Below are positions 37,851 to 50,090 of a DNA stretch of 64,000 nt, piece after piece. The stretch is taken from contig NC_044565.1 of the NCBI RefSeq assembly GCF_007565055.1, positions 42,173,711 through 42,237,710 on the forward strand, written 5' to 3'. The notes beneath the pieces were generated by a model. The model did not search any database, was not told where the DNA came from, and was given only the letters and a program-made list of their open reading frames with translations. The number at the start of each line of letters is the position of its first letter. The first letter of the stretch is position 1. The position numbers were made by a program, and so were the translations under genes. The DNA comes from Rhinopithecus roxellana (taxonomy: Eukaryota > Chordata > Mammalia > Primates > Cercopithecidae).

Positions 37851-39251
37851 GGCTTTTGCTGCCGTTGCTTTTGGTGTTTTAGACATGAAGTCCTTGCCCA
37901 TGCCTATGTCCTGAATTGTACTACCTAGATTTTCTTCTAGGGTTTTTATGGTATTAGGTCTAACATTTAAGTCTCTAATCCATCTTGAATTAATCTTCGT
38001 ATAAGGGGTAAGGAAAGGATCCAGTTTCAGCTTTCTACTTATGGCTAGCCAATTTTCCCAGCACCATTTATTAAATAGGGAATCCTTTCCCCATTTCTTG
38101 TTTCTCTCAGGTTTCTCAAAGATCAGATGACTGTAGATGTGTGGTATTATTTCTGAGGACTCTGTTCTGTTCCATTGGTCTATAGCTCTGTTTTGGTACC
38201 AGTACCATGCTGTTTTGGTTACTGTACCCTTGTAGTATAGTTTGAAGTCAGGTAGCGTGACGCCTCCAGCTTTGTCCTTTTGACTTAGGATTGTCTTGGC
38301 AATGCGGGCTCTTTTTTGGTTCCATATGAACTTTAAAGCAGTTTTTTTCCAATTCTGTGAAGAAACTCATTGGTAGCTTGATGGGGATGGCATTGAATCT
38401 ATAAATAACCTTGGGCAGTATGGCCATTTTCACGATATTGATTCTTCCTATCCATGAGCATGGTATGTTCTTCCATTTGTTTGTGTCCTCTTTTATTTCA
38501 CTGAGCAGTGGTTTGTAGTTCTCCTTGAAGAGGTCCTTTACATCCCTTGTAAGCTGGATTCCTAGGTATTTTATTCTCTTTGAAGCAATTGCTGAATGGA
38601 AGTTCATTCCTGATTTGGCTCTCTGCTTGTCTGTTACTGGTGTATAAGAATGCTTGTGATTTTTGCACATTAATTTTGTATCCTGAGACTTTGCTGAAGT
38701 TGCTTATCAGCTTAAGGAGATTTTGGGCTGAGATGATGGGGTTTTCTAAATATACAATCATGTCATCTGCAAACAGGGACAATTTGACTTCTTCTTTTCC
38801 TAACTGGATACCCTTGATTTCTTTCTCTTGCCTGATTGCCCTCGCCAGAACTTCCAACACTATGTTGAATAGGAGTGGTGAGAGAGGGCATCCCTGTCTT
38901 GTGCCAGTTTTCAAAGGGAATTTTTCCAGTTTTTGCCCATTCAGAATGATATTAGCTGTGGGTTTGTCATAAATAGCTCTTATCATTTTGAGGTACGTTC
39001 CATCAATACCGAATTTATTGAGCGTTTTTAGCATGAAGGGCTGTTGAATTTTGTCAAAAGCCTTTTCTGCATCTATTGAGATAATCATGTGGTTCTTGTC
39101 TTTGGTTCTGTTTATATACTGGATTACGTTTATTGATTTGCGAATGTTGAACCAGCCTTGCATCCCAGGGATGAAGCCCACTTGATCATGGTGGATAAGC
39201 TTTTTGATGTGCTGCTGAATCCGGTTTGCCAGTATTTTATTGAGAATTTTT
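37851..39251 (-). mobile_element. Inverted 5' segment of twin-primed L1
   Basis: L1PA-type ORF2 sequence on the minus strand. Its right edge (39251) stops in the reverse transcriptase region and its left edge is at 'ggcttttgctgccgttgctt'. The reverse complement of that left edge ends in aaaagcc, the same bases with which the sense segment begins at 39252. The two segments therefore overlap by about 7 bases of L1 sequence. This is the structure expected from twin priming. Confidence 0.93.
38248..39181 (-). pseudogene. L1 ORF2 reverse transcriptase remnant
   Basis: Two overlapping minus-strand frames (38498-39181 and 38248-38670) together cover the reverse transcriptase palm region. The catalytic FADD motif is visible (SLFADDMIVYLENP), as is the upstream RQGCPLSPLLFN motif. 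A frameshift near 38500-38670 splits the domain, and the segment is inverted relative to its own C-terminus. It cannot encode a working ORF2 protein. Confidence 0.88.
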
Positions 39252-40316
39252 AAAAGCCAAAATTGACAAATGGGATATGATTAAGCTAAAGAGCTTCTGC
39301 ACAGCAAAAGAAACTACCATCAGAGTGAACAGGCAACCTACAGAATGGGAGAAAATTTTTGCAACCTACTCATCTGACAAAGGGCTAATATCCAGAATCT
39401 ACAAAGAACTCAAACAAATATACAAGAAAAAAACAAACAACCCCATCAAAAAGTGGGCAAAGGATATGAACAGACATTTCTCAAAAGAAGACATTCATAC
39501 AGCCAACAGACACATGAAAAAATGCTCATCATCACTCGCCATCAGAGAAATGCAAATCAAAACCACAATGAGATACCATCTCACACCAGTTAGAATGGCA
39601 ATCATTAAGAAGTCAGGAAACAACAGGTGTTGGAGAGGATGTGGAGAAATAGGAACACTTTTACACTGTTGGTGGGATTGTAAACTAGTTCAACCATTAT
39701 GGAAAACAGTATGGCAATTCCTCAAGGATCTAGAACTAGATATACCGTATGACCCAGCCATCCCACTACTGGGTATATACCCAAAGGATTATGAATTATT
39801 CTACTACAAAGACACATGCACACGTATGTTTATTGCGGCACTATTCACAATAGCAAAGACTTGGAATCAACCCAAATGTCCATCTGTGAGAGACTGGATT
39901 AAGAAAATGTGGCACATATACACCATGGAATACTATGCAGCCATAAAAAAGGATGAGTTTGCATCCTTTGTAGGGACATGGATGCAGCTGGAAACCATCA
40001 TTCTTAGCAAACTATCACAAGAACAGAAAACCAAACACCGCATGTTCTCACTCATAGGTGGAAACTGAACAATGAGATCACTTGGACTCGGGAAGGGGAA
40101 CATCACACACTGGGGCCTATCATGGGGAGGGGGGAGGAGGGAGGGATTGCATTGGGGAGTTATACACGATATAAATGATGAATTGATGGGTGCTGACGAG
40201 TTGATGGGTACAGCACACCAACATGGCATAAGTATACATATGTAACAAACCTGCATGTTATGCACATGTACTCTAGAACTTAAAGTATAATAAAAAAAAA
40301 TAATAATAATAATAAT
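39252..40316 (+). mobile_element. Sense 3' segment of twin-primed L1
   Basis: Begins aaaagccaaaattgacaaat and runs through the ORF2 C-terminus (stop near 40068), the 3' UTR with its G-rich run (gggggaggagggaggg near 40129) and a first A-rich tail at 40289-40316 containing a small (TAA)n expansion. It is nearly identical to the corresponding part of the L1 at 29399-30695. Confidence 0.94.
39277..40068 (+). pseudogene. L1 ORF2 C-terminal fragment, open frame
   Basis: 263 open codons of the ORF2 C-terminal region, including the C-x3-C-x7-H-x4-C cysteine/histidine cluster. The upstream catalytic domains are inverted in the neighbouring segment. It differs from the open frame at 29629-30747 at only a few residues. 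Confidence 0.9.
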
Positions 40317-40457
40317 TAAATACATTTTTCAGACAAAAACTAAAAAAATTATTGCTATTATATATGAAATGATAAAGCAAGTTCTTAAAGTAGATGTAAA
40401 ATTATATAAATAGAAATTTGCATCTATACAAAACAATAGTTATAAAAATGAAAAAAA
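40317..40457 (+). other. Probable 3'-transduced segment with second A tail
   Basis: About 134 bases follow the first L1 tail and end in a second A-run at 40451-40459, directly before the right 17-bp target-site duplication. Because the duplication lies beyond this stretch, the segment travelled with the L1. It resembles the ORF1-side region of an old L1 ('cagacaaaaactaaaaaaat', 'tgaaatgataaagcaagttc'), unlike the ORF2 part of the host L1M, so it is not local flank. Confidence 0.85.
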
Positions 40458-40474
40458 AAGAAAATGAACATATT
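40458..40474. repeat. Right target-site duplication, 17 bp
   Basis: AAGAAAATGAACATATT, identical to 37834-37850. Confidence 0.95.
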
Positions 40475-41562
40475 TATAATTAATTTAGTTGACAAAGGAA
40501 TTCAATTAAAAATGCATAAAAAACTCTTTCATTCTTAAAAATACCAAACTGTCCAATTAAACTGAGCAAAGCATTGGATTAAACACTTCACCAAAGATGA
40601 TATGATATATGTATGGCCAATAAGCCATACTATAACAGATGTTTATGGTCATACTGTAACAGATATGTAGATCCTAAATCCTTATCAGAATGGCTATATT
40701 TAAAAATACTAATGATACTAAGTGTTGATGAAAATGTGGCGCAACCAGGACTCCCATATATTTCTGATAATAATAAAAAAGTTGAAACTACTTTGGAAGA
40801 AAGTTTGGTATGTTCTAAAACAGCTAAATAAATAGGATACCTATAATCCACCACTTGTACCCATTGGTAAAACTGTGTCCTCCTCTTCTGAAAATGACCA
40901 CATGTTTTCACACCTTTACATAGAAGCTTTGAATATTATTAATAGCCCTAAGATAGGAATCAACTCAAATGCCCATCAAGAGGGGAATGAACAAATTGTA
41001 GTATATCTATACAATGGATTATTATTCAGAAATAAATATAAACACATTACTGATAGATGCAAAAACATGGATGAATTTCAAAAACATATGCTGGTCAAAA
41101 GAAGCCAGACACAAAAGAGTGCACACACTGTATGATTCAATTTATGGGGAACTGTAGAAAAGGTATCAAATCGCCAGTAGCAGAAAATAGGTCAGTGGTT
41201 TAGATGTATGAGTGGAGGTTCAAAAGGGACAAAATGAACGTATTTTGTAAAAGAAATGTTCTACATGTTTATTGTGGTGGTGGTTGCACAGGTGTTTATC
41301 AATTCTCAAAAAGTACACTTAAAAGGGAACACTTTATTGTATGTTAATTATACCTCAATAAAATTGACTAAAAGAAGTTAATCAGTATCTATAATTTCTT
41401 CCTCAATGAAGACAGTACTATTTGCATCCCCATCCCCCGTTTTTTAACTTTCTTCGTTGTTCAGCTTTATGGAAACGATTTGGAAATTCTTTCCTAGATA
41501 GTAAAACTTATTTCATGTTATGCCTGTCCTTATTTAAAACTGACAATTAATAATTGTGACAT

Positions 41563-41916
41563 TGTATTAGTTCATTTTAATACTGCTATGAAGAACTTCC
41601 CTGAGACTGAGTAATTTACAAAGGAAAGAGGTTTAATTCACTCACAGTTCCTCATGGCTGGGGAAGCCTCAGAAAACTTACAATCATGGAAGAAGGAAAA
41701 GCAGGCGCCTTCACAAAGTGGCAGGAGAGAGGAGAGCAGGGGAAACTGCCACTTATAAAACCATCAGGTCTTGTGAGAACTCACTCACTATCATGCGAAC
41801 AGCATGGGGCAAACCACTCCCATGAGCCAATCACCTCCCACCTGGTCCCTCCCTGACACATGGGGATTACAACTGGAGATGAGATTTGGGTGGGGACACA
41901 GAGTCAAATCATATCA
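41563..41916 (-). mobile_element. Solo MaLR LTR (THE1/MST type)
   Basis: 354 bp from TGTATTAG to CATATCA. On the minus strand it carries the same hallmarks as the LTR at 3283-3655: gaggtttaattcactcacag, ctggggaagcctcagaaa, aaaccatcaggtcttgtgag, tcactatcatgcgaacagc, gagatttgggtggggaca. A perfect 5-bp duplication GACAT flanks it (41558-41562 and 41917-41921). No internal sequence remains. Confidence 0.93.
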
Positions 41917-43040
41917 GACATTAAATATTCTTTAGAGTTAATTATAACTTGTATTGATTGATATCTGGCTATTATTGTCCCTTGCAGTGTGAATCTACAT
42001 TATTATTTCAGTTTTAAGTAATACCAAGTAGTATTAGTTCAACTTTTCAGCACCCCTATTTATTTTGTTTCATGACTGTGTTGTTTTATATTTTGTTTTT
42101 CTTGTGTGCTTGAGGTTCATATCAGCATACATTTGCTTTATGTTTGTAATGAATCATTGAATCTTTCTAGGGACATAAATTTAATTATTTTATTTCCTAC
42201 ATTACATCTGTTTTCTTAGGATATATTTTCTCTCATGGTTCAGCCTGATTACTCTTAATTCTTTTGTTTTATAATTTTTAAAACATTTTCTCCAAATTAT
42301 AGTAGTTCTTCCTCATCTATTTTGTGGATATTTGTAATAAGGATCTAAAGTGATCACTACTATCCATTGCAGTGGCTTCCTCAATAAAACTAAATATTTA
42401 CTGTCTAAGATTGGTAAATACAAAATTTCATTAACAGCTCCCAAGCCATGATATACATATGGGGAAGGATGCATCTGCATGCCTGCCTTGTGGCTTTTGT
42501 AGTCCCTTGCTCAGGAAGCATGAGCAAATTACCAGATGGGATACTCTTGTTGTTCTGAGAGCCAGTCTTAGAGCTTTTGCTTAGGTTAAAGGCTGAATTA
42601 CTTGAGAAAGAGCCAAATGGTGTTGTTTGAAATAAAAAGTATACATATTCACTAAAACAAGTATTGTGCTTCTGGAAGCATATCTTCCAAAAATACTATA
42701 GGTATACAATGATGTATGTTCAAGAGTGTATACTGCATCATTAATTTAATAACATATATCTAGAGACAATCTATAATTTATTATTAAAAATGGTTAAATT
42801 ATCAAGATTATATAATATGTAAATATGTGCATGTTCTTAAACTTAGGTGTATCTAGTGAACAAGAATGTCTATTATAGCTTTTGGGGGGGCAGAAAACAA
42901 ATTGTAAAATGGTATGTCTATTATATAATTTGGTAGAAAATATTTATAAAAACAATAATTATGAATTTCATATGTAATATAAGGTACTATATCAAAAGAT
43001 ACAGATATTTCTATAGATACTCATTATGTATATATTTTGT

Positions 43041-43057
43041 ACACACACACACACACA
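43041..43057. repeat. Short (AC)n microsatellite
   Basis: About eight AC units. Confidence 0.9.
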
Positions 43058-43975
43058 TTCTCCTATATTCTACCTAACTCTTTATAGTTCTTGAAAATGC
43101 AAACCAAACTAGTTTTTTGTGGTTACATAACTTACATGACAGGCAGTATAAGTGGGGAATCTGCTACTTTAATTATACACTATTTATGTTGTTTATTTTC
43201 CCAAATTAATATGTATTTTAGTAATTAAGAAATGATTTTAAAAGACAAAAACAGTATTTTTGAACTCTGCTAATAACTTAGGGAAACTAGTAAAATGTTA
43301 CTCTCAATTCCTTTTTAGAATTTGTTGTTTATACTTTTAAACAGATTAATATCAATTATTATATTTTACATTATGTTTTTTCTTTCAAAAATATTTCTGA
43401 CTCCTGCATTATATTTTGTGTTTAGTTAGAGTAGCATGAATTACTTTTTGACTCATAATCATTGCAATACTGATTTCGGTATTCAGAATCGTAACATTTA
43501 AGAAAAATCCAATATCCTATCTCCCTTTCTTGACTTTGTAATCTTGATTCATCACTCAATTGCCTGAAATAGGTCTCCTATAAATCTTTAAATAATTTTT
43601 TCCCGAGAAGTAAAATGGATGCTAAATTTATCCTCCCCAAATATCTGAGAATGAATTTTTTTACCCATTAATATAAACTTGAAATGTTATTCAAATTTTA
43701 ATCACAAATATTTCCCCAAAGATTGCTGTAGACGATTAAAGTGCAGGGCCTCGTGTTGTTCAATAATGTGAAGGAGATGTCTCAGGCAAGACTTAATTTT
43801 GTTTATCTGTAGATAACCTATTTTTTTTTAGCTTGGATGTTTGGAGATGTTTATAAACTCTAATTTAAACTTTAGCTGTAATAATGCTTCTAAGCATGAA
43901 GTGCTTCCAGTCTGAAAAACCATTTTTTTCTTTTTAAAAACATTTTGATTATTGCTTCTGATATGTGTTTTTCCT

Positions 43976-43980
<5 letters not shown>

Positions 43981-44008
<28 letters not shown>
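43981..44008. repeat. (TC)n microsatellite
   Basis: An almost pure TC tract of about 28 bases (Arg-Glu repeat when read on the minus strand, which explains an apparent charged open frame there). Confidence 0.95.
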
Positions 44009-47000
44009 AAAATATTAGTTTCCAAGTTTGTGTCATCTTTTTCCCATCAACTTCTGTAATAATTTTTAATTTCTCTATTATTCCCCCAAAAAAACTTTTA
44101 AAGTTTGCTTCCTACATAGTAAGCCAGTTTTCTGCTTTAATATTCACAGTCTAGATTTTAATTTGACTATTGTTAATTTTAGTTTACCTATTCTCTTTTC
44201 TTATGTTATTGATCTCATGTTTTACCTTATCTTACTTTCTTTACAACTCAGTATGATTCTTACATGACTCTCTGTTCTCTTGATTGACATAAATCACATA
44301 TTCTTGCCTATTGTTTCAATACCAAACAGTAGCCTAACATTTTCTGCGGGTTCTGAAATTGTAAGTGATAGAATCACACTCAGTATTTTTCTAACAGTTG
44401 AGATACACAACTTTCTTAAGTACCACTTATATTTAAATATCACTAAAATCCCATTCCCAATCTATGCCTGTAGAACAGATTTTAAGCATGTCTCTGCTGA
44501 ATTGAGTTAGGTTTGTCTCCAGCATTCATTACGTGATTCACTGACATGAAACCAGTTAAGTTCAAATAACCTACAATTATCAGCATTTCCCACCAACAAA
44601 CATCCTCCTGTCACTGCTCCCATCTACAGTGCTAAATTTATTATAGTTATAACACAAAGATAAAATAGATTTCCATCAGCATCTCCCTATTTCTTGCCTT
44701 TTTATTTTCTGGGGATTTACTTTCTGAATTGTAGGGGAAATTTAAAGATGAAAAATTAGAAACAGTAATTTGTGTCAAAATAAGTTACCTATGGAGCAAA
44801 GCCTTCTTAGGGCAGGGCTCTCTGCTTCTAACACAAGCAATGATAGAGGGAGAAATTATGTTTCTCTTTTTTATCAGGCCTATAGGATCCTTGTTTTAGC
44901 ACCATATGCATAATGGCAAATTGTGCTGTTTCATACAACTACATAGATTTTGTGAGTACTATAATATTCTCCCAACTTTTGGCAATAGTTTAACTTTCAG
45001 TTATTAAAGTTTTGTGACTTTTTACCTTTTTTAGGCTTTTATGGATCTTTATTGGGATTTGGGGAGAGGCTGCATTAGGAATTTCTAGTCAATTCTGCTG
45101 TACTATGGTCTACTCTTCCCTCATATTAATTACTCTGAGCAATCTTTCAGAAATATTTCCAAGGCAAAGTGATTTGAAAGAAATGAAGTCAATAAAAACC
45201 TTTCTTCTTCTCTGTCCAAAATGACATAATCAAATAATTTTCATGAGCTCTCTTTTATAACAGTGAAAATCTACAAGGCTTTGAATACTAGGCATCAAGG
45301 TATAAAATTACAATATTAAAGTTTTCCAGTATTTTTCAACCTCTAAGAATATACTTAAATTAAAATGCCTACTTTTAATATACTGTGAATTGAAGAAAAC
45401 TCTGTTGATATACATGTACTGTATAGTATATTTTTAAATTAAGCATATGATTAAATTTAAAATAAAATGTGAATCACATTAGACTCTTGAAGAATGTTAT
45501 TTTTATATCCTCTGCTGCAAAATTCTATTATATTCACAAGTTATAACTAAATGCCTCAATAAATAACTTAAATAATCCAATGAAGGAATTGATAAAAGAA
45601 TAATTCATCTACATACAGATTTAATGACATAAAATAACCATTCTTAAAATAGGTGTTGTATTTCATATAAATGACCGATACTCAAGTATGATAGCTAACA
45701 CGGAATTTTGGAGAGTAATTATGAAAGAAATAATCATGCTTGTTTATGGTACACATACATACAGTATATGTAAAGCACTTTGGTCTCCTGCTTCCTGATT
45801 ATATGATCTCACATTATCTGAGTTCAAATAACCCACAATTATCAGTATGTATCTCTGAATCATGTTTCCTTCATGGTAAAATAGTAGTAATAATAATAAC
45901 ACCACCAAATTACCTGGGTTATGTTGAGTAATAAATGAGATAATGTAATGCTCTATAAATGGCAAATCCTCATGCTTATATACACTAAATTATGTCTGTA
46001 CAGTTATAGTGAGGCATGTGAATAGTAACTGAATCAGCAACATCATTTTTAACTAGGAAGGACAGTCTATATAGATATAATTGTATATATATTTATTATG
46101 GGCCATTGCAATTGTTGATAGCGCTTAAGCTGCTCAAATGGTGCCTCATGCCCAGTTAGTAAACCAAGTAAACTCAGTTTCTGACTTAAATGGACTGTGA
46201 ATGAAGGTATAAAGAATGGTTTCACTTACACATTTAAATAATTGCAGGACTTCAGTTGGATGGGAAATACTTTGCGCTCGTTAATAAGGACTGGTTCAGA
46301 TGACATTATGAAAGAATTCCTGAAACACTAGTTTAATTTCGTTTTTTCCCAAGCACATATTACCATGGTCTGCTGAAGAGTAATCATGCTCTGGAAGGCT
46401 TAAACATCAAGGCTAAAATACAGATAGGAAAGAGCAGGATTGGTGTTCCTTGAATTACTCCTGCCCCCTTTAGCTCTCTAATCTTTGAAGCTGTGAGCAT
46501 TTAATTATCTACAGGCTCAACTTTGCTGTAGACTGTGCAAACAATCTCTGGTCAGGGATAATCAGTCACCCTGTTCCAGTCCATCAGTGGTTGAGCTCCT
46601 GGTCAGGATGGCTGCTAGTTCTGCTTGGGACCGAGCCTCTCCATCCAGAATCTGGGACTTCATCTTCTTCCTTCAAAGATAGTAACTACATCTTACCCCA
46701 TCTCCATTCCAAATGCTTGCTCAACATCTTTCAGCCTGAACACTTGTGCCCATTGAGCATCTGCCAGCCTGTCCTTCTAGTGCCATAGTCTGCTGGATTA
46801 GAGCCACCTGGAGATATGAAAGAAAAGAGATTAAATCAGCAGACTGGGGAAATAGTTTTTCCACAGGTCTTCCTTTGTATATATGAGCCATGGAAATGTT
46901 TCTGTATATGAATCTGTGCCTATGACTTTCTAAAACAGCCAGTGATAATATGACAAATATTTTGTTTCAGTAGTACTTACATCATCTGCTAATCACTGAA

Positions 47001-47184
47001 ATGACAAATTGGTTTTTGTCTAATATCAGATTATTTTATGTGCCGTGAAGCCTCAACAAGTGTTCTGTGTGTAGAAATGCATATGTGTGTTTGTGTGTTA
47101 TTTATGGGTGTTTATTTATTCATTCTTGTTGTATAATGGAAAGAATGAAAACTACAATCAGCCTGCTTTAAATACAAATGTTGG

Positions 47185-47345
47185 CTTCATTGTTATTTAG
47201 CAGTTTTTCTTTAGGCCTCTCAGATAATCAATCTTCTCATCTTTAAAATCAGTACAATGCTATCTGCCTTTGAGGGTAGTTGTGAAGATGAAAGGAGGTG
47301 ATGTAAAGCTCCTGGCATAGTGAAGAGCTCACAGAAAGTGGTCAA
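47185..47345 (+). repeat. MIR SINE fragment
   Basis: Shows 'ctttaggcctctcagataat', 'cttctcatctttaaaatcag', 'gagggtagttgtgaagatga' and 'ctcctggcatagtgaagagc'. This follows the MIR order ctgagcctcagtttcctcat, ctgtaaaatgggg, gggttgttgtgaggatta, gtgcctggcacatagtaag. Confidence 0.75.
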
Positions 47346-48264
47346 TGTGTGCAACCTGTGGCCCATCTCTTCATGACAATAAAAATGATCAGTGCATGAG
47401 CAAGGCCTAAGAAAGGATGTGTAAGAAGACTCATTTCTTGTCACAAAGAAAGGAGTCGCCGGTATTAATCAGAGGTGTCAAATATAGTCCATGAATATAC
47501 ATGAAAAAATATGCAAAATTCACTAAAGAAACCTATATTCCACACTATCATCTTTCAAAATATCATTAAAAAAGAGAAGTTCTGGTGTTTGTAAAGGGTA
47601 AGGCATGGGTTGGGGATGGGGGAAAGAGTCAGTTATTTCTAAGAGAAGGCAAAACTTCCCAGACTATTTAAGCTAAGATGTGTTTAGGATATTTTTAAGA
47701 GTAACAAGGGTGACCTTTTTCAAAAAAGAAATCTCTTCATTGGCTTGTATCTGTGTAATGTACCTAGAAGAGCAATCTTTTGCTTGAACTAAAACCTAAT
47801 AATCTTCTTGTGTTCTTTGGTGAAAAAACTGGAAACATTTTTCTATCATTGGACTCAGAGCTCTGCTGTTGTGTGCTACTAAAATAAAGGCCATGGGGCC
47901 AAGTCTCCCTGGTCTGCTCTTTTTCAATAAAAATAAACACAGGTCTGTGACTTGAGGCCCCAAACATGTCTGACCAGAATGTTTCACATCAGCTGCCAAA
48001 AAAGTTCTCCGTGACTTGAAGTCAGCCGGTAAGGAGATCATGTCCAAACAATCACTCTGTGAGAAAAGCAGAGACCATAAAGACTTCTTTTCATGAAGGT
48101 GCTAGCCAAATAACTAAAAGTAAGGACATTCCGATGTTGTCCCAGTGGAGAGGCAGCCAGGCCCCTCAGCAACTTCAGGCATTGCTAGGCCTGACTGGAA
48201 TACCAAGAACTGCCAGTGTCTGTTTATAAAAACCTTTCTTCAGAACATGTTTGTGCAAAGCAAA
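47346..48264. other. Unrecognised non-coding sequence
   Basis: About 0.9 kb; overlapping minus-strand open frames at 47764-48047 lack domains. No repeat recognised. Confidence 0.4.
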
Positions 48265-48400
48265 TTGCATTAGATAATCCTCACAGCAACTCAGAGGAGT
48301 TGATAGATTAAACCTTTAATATTTCACAAATAGAGGTAAATGATGTACCTAAGGTCACTTAAGCAATACAAACTCAGTTGAGTCTCAAAATGTGTTCTCA
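48265..48400 (+). repeat. MIR-like fragment
   Basis: 'taatcctcacagcaactcag', then 'acctaaggtcacttaagcaa', fits the MIR blocks taatcctcacaacaaccc and gcccaaggtcacacagc. Short and diverged. Confidence 0.55.
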
Positions 48401-50090
48401 GCTTACATAGTTAATCACTCGCCATGGGAAGAGTAAATACCTGTGGAAAGAAGTGAGGAGGAGGGAGATAGAAAATATAAAACTCTCCCCATATCTAATA
48501 CAGTGGGTAAGAGGATACATTGATGTCGATAAAGATTTTACATATTATTTACCAAGTATTTCTGGAGTTCATGCTATATTTAAGAAATTGGTCTTAGCAC
48601 ACGATAACACACCTTGCTGTCAGGATGCATACAGTTTAGTCAAATGAAATAAGACATTTGTAATACAATTTAAAAATGGAGGACATGACATATGTTAAGA
48701 ATAGGATGAATTGAGGACCCCATAGTCAAAATCTTCCTGGGACTCCCGAGAATGAGAGAGGGGTTTGAGTCAGCAGCAATGTTGAAACTTCATTGGTGGA
48801 GTCCATATCTGAGTTAGACTTTCATTAATGCATAGACTGAATTCAAATCTTCAGATTAAGAGAAAAACTGAAATCATAAGAACTGTATTATCAATAGAAA
48901 GGTAAAAAGAGAGCCATTCTTTGGGTAATATGATTAGACAAGGAAGATAAAAATGATGGGCCGGGGCACAGCTTTAAGGGGGTTGATTTGGAGGGACAGA
49001 AGTTGAAGAAGATGCATGATATCAAACATAACCTGTGCCGTATTTGGGAGTAATTATACAAATAATAGAGATGTAAAATTATGCATATATAATTATACCT
49101 TTTATAATTGATATTATAAGATTTTAGTTTTATTGCAAAATTATTATTCTTAGTGTCTTTTTGCAAATAACTTCTTTTCATAATGTGTTACTTTTCTTGT
49201 GTATCCCATAAATGAATTATCTTTCTATTTGACATGGAAGAATAATTTTTCAAAATGTAATCGAGTACAAAATAACATATTTAAAGCTTTAATTCATAGA
49301 TAAAAATAATATTATACTCACATGTAAATATATATACATATGTGGAATTAATGATTTGGCTGAAGTTGACATATTTAATAGTTTTTTACTTTGCAGATTC
49401 AGAGTATGTTGAATGGTTGAATTATTTATTGCAGGTTGATTCACACATATCTGCAAAATTAATGCACAGAAATAACTTGAATTGCATTAGTCCACAATGT
49501 AACCAGAAATATTGGAATGGCCATTATATTCTTTCCTCATAGGAAAGTTATCTTTTATTTTTCTTCTTTTTCTCTAAGTGATTTTACTTGTCGTAAGTTA
49601 CTCATTACTGGACTGATGGGTAGGAACATATTTAGACAGTACATGTTCATAAGTAATTCCCATTTATGAGATATTCTCATATGAATATATTTTAAATTGA
49701 TACAGTGGTGTCTATAGAAATAAAATGAAATGCAGAATAATATAGTCATTAGATAATTTGTGCTCCAAATCAAAATCACATACTCAAAGGTGACATTTAA
49801 GCTTTAAACATCTAATTATTTTATTTCTTCAATTTAATTTTCATATGTGGATTTAAGACAGCAAAAAAGCTAAAAAATCATTAAATACTTTTATTTTAAA
49901 AAACAGGATTATCGAGCTCAAGGAGGGATCAAAATAACTTATTTTCTCAGTGAAATATGCATTAGTTGGTACAATTTTCATCTTCTCACTAATGAGAGTA
50001 ATGGAAAAATGTGGTCCTGACAAATTATGCTAAATTCCCAATGACTTGGGATGCCCCCTGACTGGCTGAGTATTTTTCAAAAATCTTTTC
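48401..50090. other. Unrecognised AT-rich sequence
   Basis: About 1.7 kb before the next L1 with no recognised gene or repeat. Confidence 0.4.

Larger units (their letters stand above)
36745..41376 (+). mobile_element. Old L1M host element, interrupted
   Basis: Left of the young insertion: ORF2 reverse-transcriptase-type text ('ctcaatagatacagaaatag', 'cattcagttggaggtcttag') running to the C-terminal part at 37850. Right of it, from 40475, ORF2 continues ('gtatggccaataagccatac'; 'caatggattattattcagaa') into an L1M 3' UTR ending 'ttatacctcaataaaattga'. Stops in all frames show it is dead. Removing 37851-40474 rejoins a continuous L1M. Confidence 0.85.
41922..47184. other. Long AT-rich unrecognised stretch
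   Basis: More than 5 kb with no recognised gene. It contains simple repeats (listed separately) and many short A/T runs. Open frames are all under 80 codons. Two short related stretches, 44558-44586 and 45821-45848, suggest a shared but unidentified old repeat. Confidence 0.4.

Noticed and set aside
37851..40316. A functional L1 reverse transcriptase
   Set aside because: The FADD motif is present, but the domain is frameshifted, inverted relative to its C-terminus, and lacks the endonuclease and ORF1.
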